From assembly GCA_023429275.1 (NCBI GenBank), contig JAEYWB010000163.1:1-5820 (forward strand): a stretch of DNA of 5,820 bases, read 5' to 3'. Under the pieces are notes generated by a model, which saw nothing but the letters and a program-made list of their open reading frames with translations, did not search any database and was not told the DNA's origin. Below are positions 5,538 to 5,820 of this stretch, piece by piece. The first letter of the stretch is position 1; the number at the start of each line of letters is the position of its first letter. A program made the position numbers and the translations under genes. Source of the stretch: Planctomycetota bacterium. Lineage in GTDB: Bacteria > Planctomycetota > Planctomycetia > Planctomycetales > Planctomycetaceae.

Positions 5538-5820
5538 CTACTGCGGCCCCGCCGTCCGGAGCACCGGCTGGGGAGTGGTTCCAATCGACGGAGCGGCCCC
5601 GGGAACGCCGATCGGAATCGCGGGGATCGCCGAGGTCGGCGGCTTTCGGGACGGGCTGAAGAACAGGGCCGATCCCTTCTTCCGCACCTCGGGCACGCTC
5701 GCCGGTGCGGCGGTTTGGGCCGGATTGTTCGCCGCCACGGGCGACGGCGGCGACGATTCCTGGGCGGGCGGGACGATCGGCGTTGCGGCGACGACGGGCG
5801 GTTCGAATGGAGGAGGGGGG
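5538..5820 (-). CDS. Pro/Ala-rich C-terminus of a protein truncated by the window edge
   Basis: The minus-strand frame is open from the right edge to TAG at 5538-5540, giving the last 93 full codons. Pro and Ala dominate (PPPPFEPPVV, PPAQESSPPSP, AIPAIPIGVPGAAPSIG), with one short basic and hydrophobic patch, VRKKGSALFFSPSRKPP. Third positions are strongly G or C, as in the other genes. A GTG at 5736-5738 could start a 66-residue ORF, but the frame continues upstream in the same style, so I treat it as internal. Low-complexity Pro/Ala tails are common on secreted, envelope and linker-bearing proteins of high-GC bacteria. No domain is recognisable and the function is unknown. Its stop lies 91 bp upstream of the CHAD start, so the two could be co-transcribed, although a promoter candidate lies between them. 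Confidence 0.5.
   Translation of the reverse strand, partial: PPPPFEPPVVAATPIVPPAQESSPPSPVAANNPAQTAAPASVPEVRKKGSALFFSPSRKPPTSAIPAIPIGVPGAAPSIGTTPQPVLRTAGPQ

Noticed and set aside
5530..5546. Hairpin CCGCAG / CTGCGG around the stop codon of the right-edge gene as a terminator
   Set aside because: Only 6 bp with no U-tract, and the stop codon is in the loop; common by chance in GC-rich DNA.
5333..5659. A 108-codon plus-strand frame near the right end
   Set aside because: It runs antisense across both the CHAD gene and the right-edge gene, with no domain signal.

Overview
This GC-rich window carries four complete protein-coding genes and the ends of two more, one at each edge. It looks like chromosomal DNA of a free-living Gram-negative-type bacterium, most likely a planctomycete. 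That assignment is an inference. It rests on the high GC3, the weak or absent Shine-Dalgarno sequences, GTG starts, an edge-truncated membrane protein with a DPDLWGH motif, and a large stand-alone winged-helix/AAA+ ATPase. There are no rRNA or tRNA genes, insertion sequences, phage genes or CRISPR arrays. The order is that of an ordinary core region rather than an island.

Layout, left to right. (1) 1-197, minus strand: N-terminus of a membrane protein that runs off the left edge. (2) 198-451: a gap of about 250 bp holding a chain of overlapping inverted repeats (373-432). (3) 452-1219, minus: a complete classical short-chain dehydrogenase/reductase. (4) 1220-1411: a divergent intergenic region with a strong dyad centred at about 1280, a possible promoter for the rightward gene, and two small leader hairpins. 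(5) 1412-3073, plus: a 553-residue protein with a low-complexity N-terminus, a predicted winged helix and a AAA+ ATPase domain. (6) 3074-3212: the gap between convergent genes, dominated by a 100-bp palindrome (3101-3200) whose outer arms are built from 7-bp units. (7) 3213-4502, minus: citrate synthase gltA with all catalytic residues. (8) 4503-4738: the gltA upstream region, with a 15-bp sequence repeated exactly 50 bp apart. (9) 4739-5446, minus: a small CHAD-domain protein, possibly made from a leaderless transcript. (10) 5538-5820, minus: the Pro/Ala-rich C-terminus of a protein entering from the right edge.

The genes do not form one obvious pathway. Gaps of 236-255 bp separate the same-strand neighbours of the SDR and of gltA, so these probably form separate transcription units. 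Citrate synthase makes citrate from acetyl-CoA and oxaloacetate. The SDR is a generic NAD(P)H-dependent oxidoreductase. The CHAD protein would be expected to bind polyphosphate. The AAA+ protein has no recognisable partner in view. I see no clear-cut new multi-gene system. The items most worth following up are the heptamer-built palindrome, the winged-helix/AAA+ protein and its upstream dyad, and the repeats upstream of gltA.
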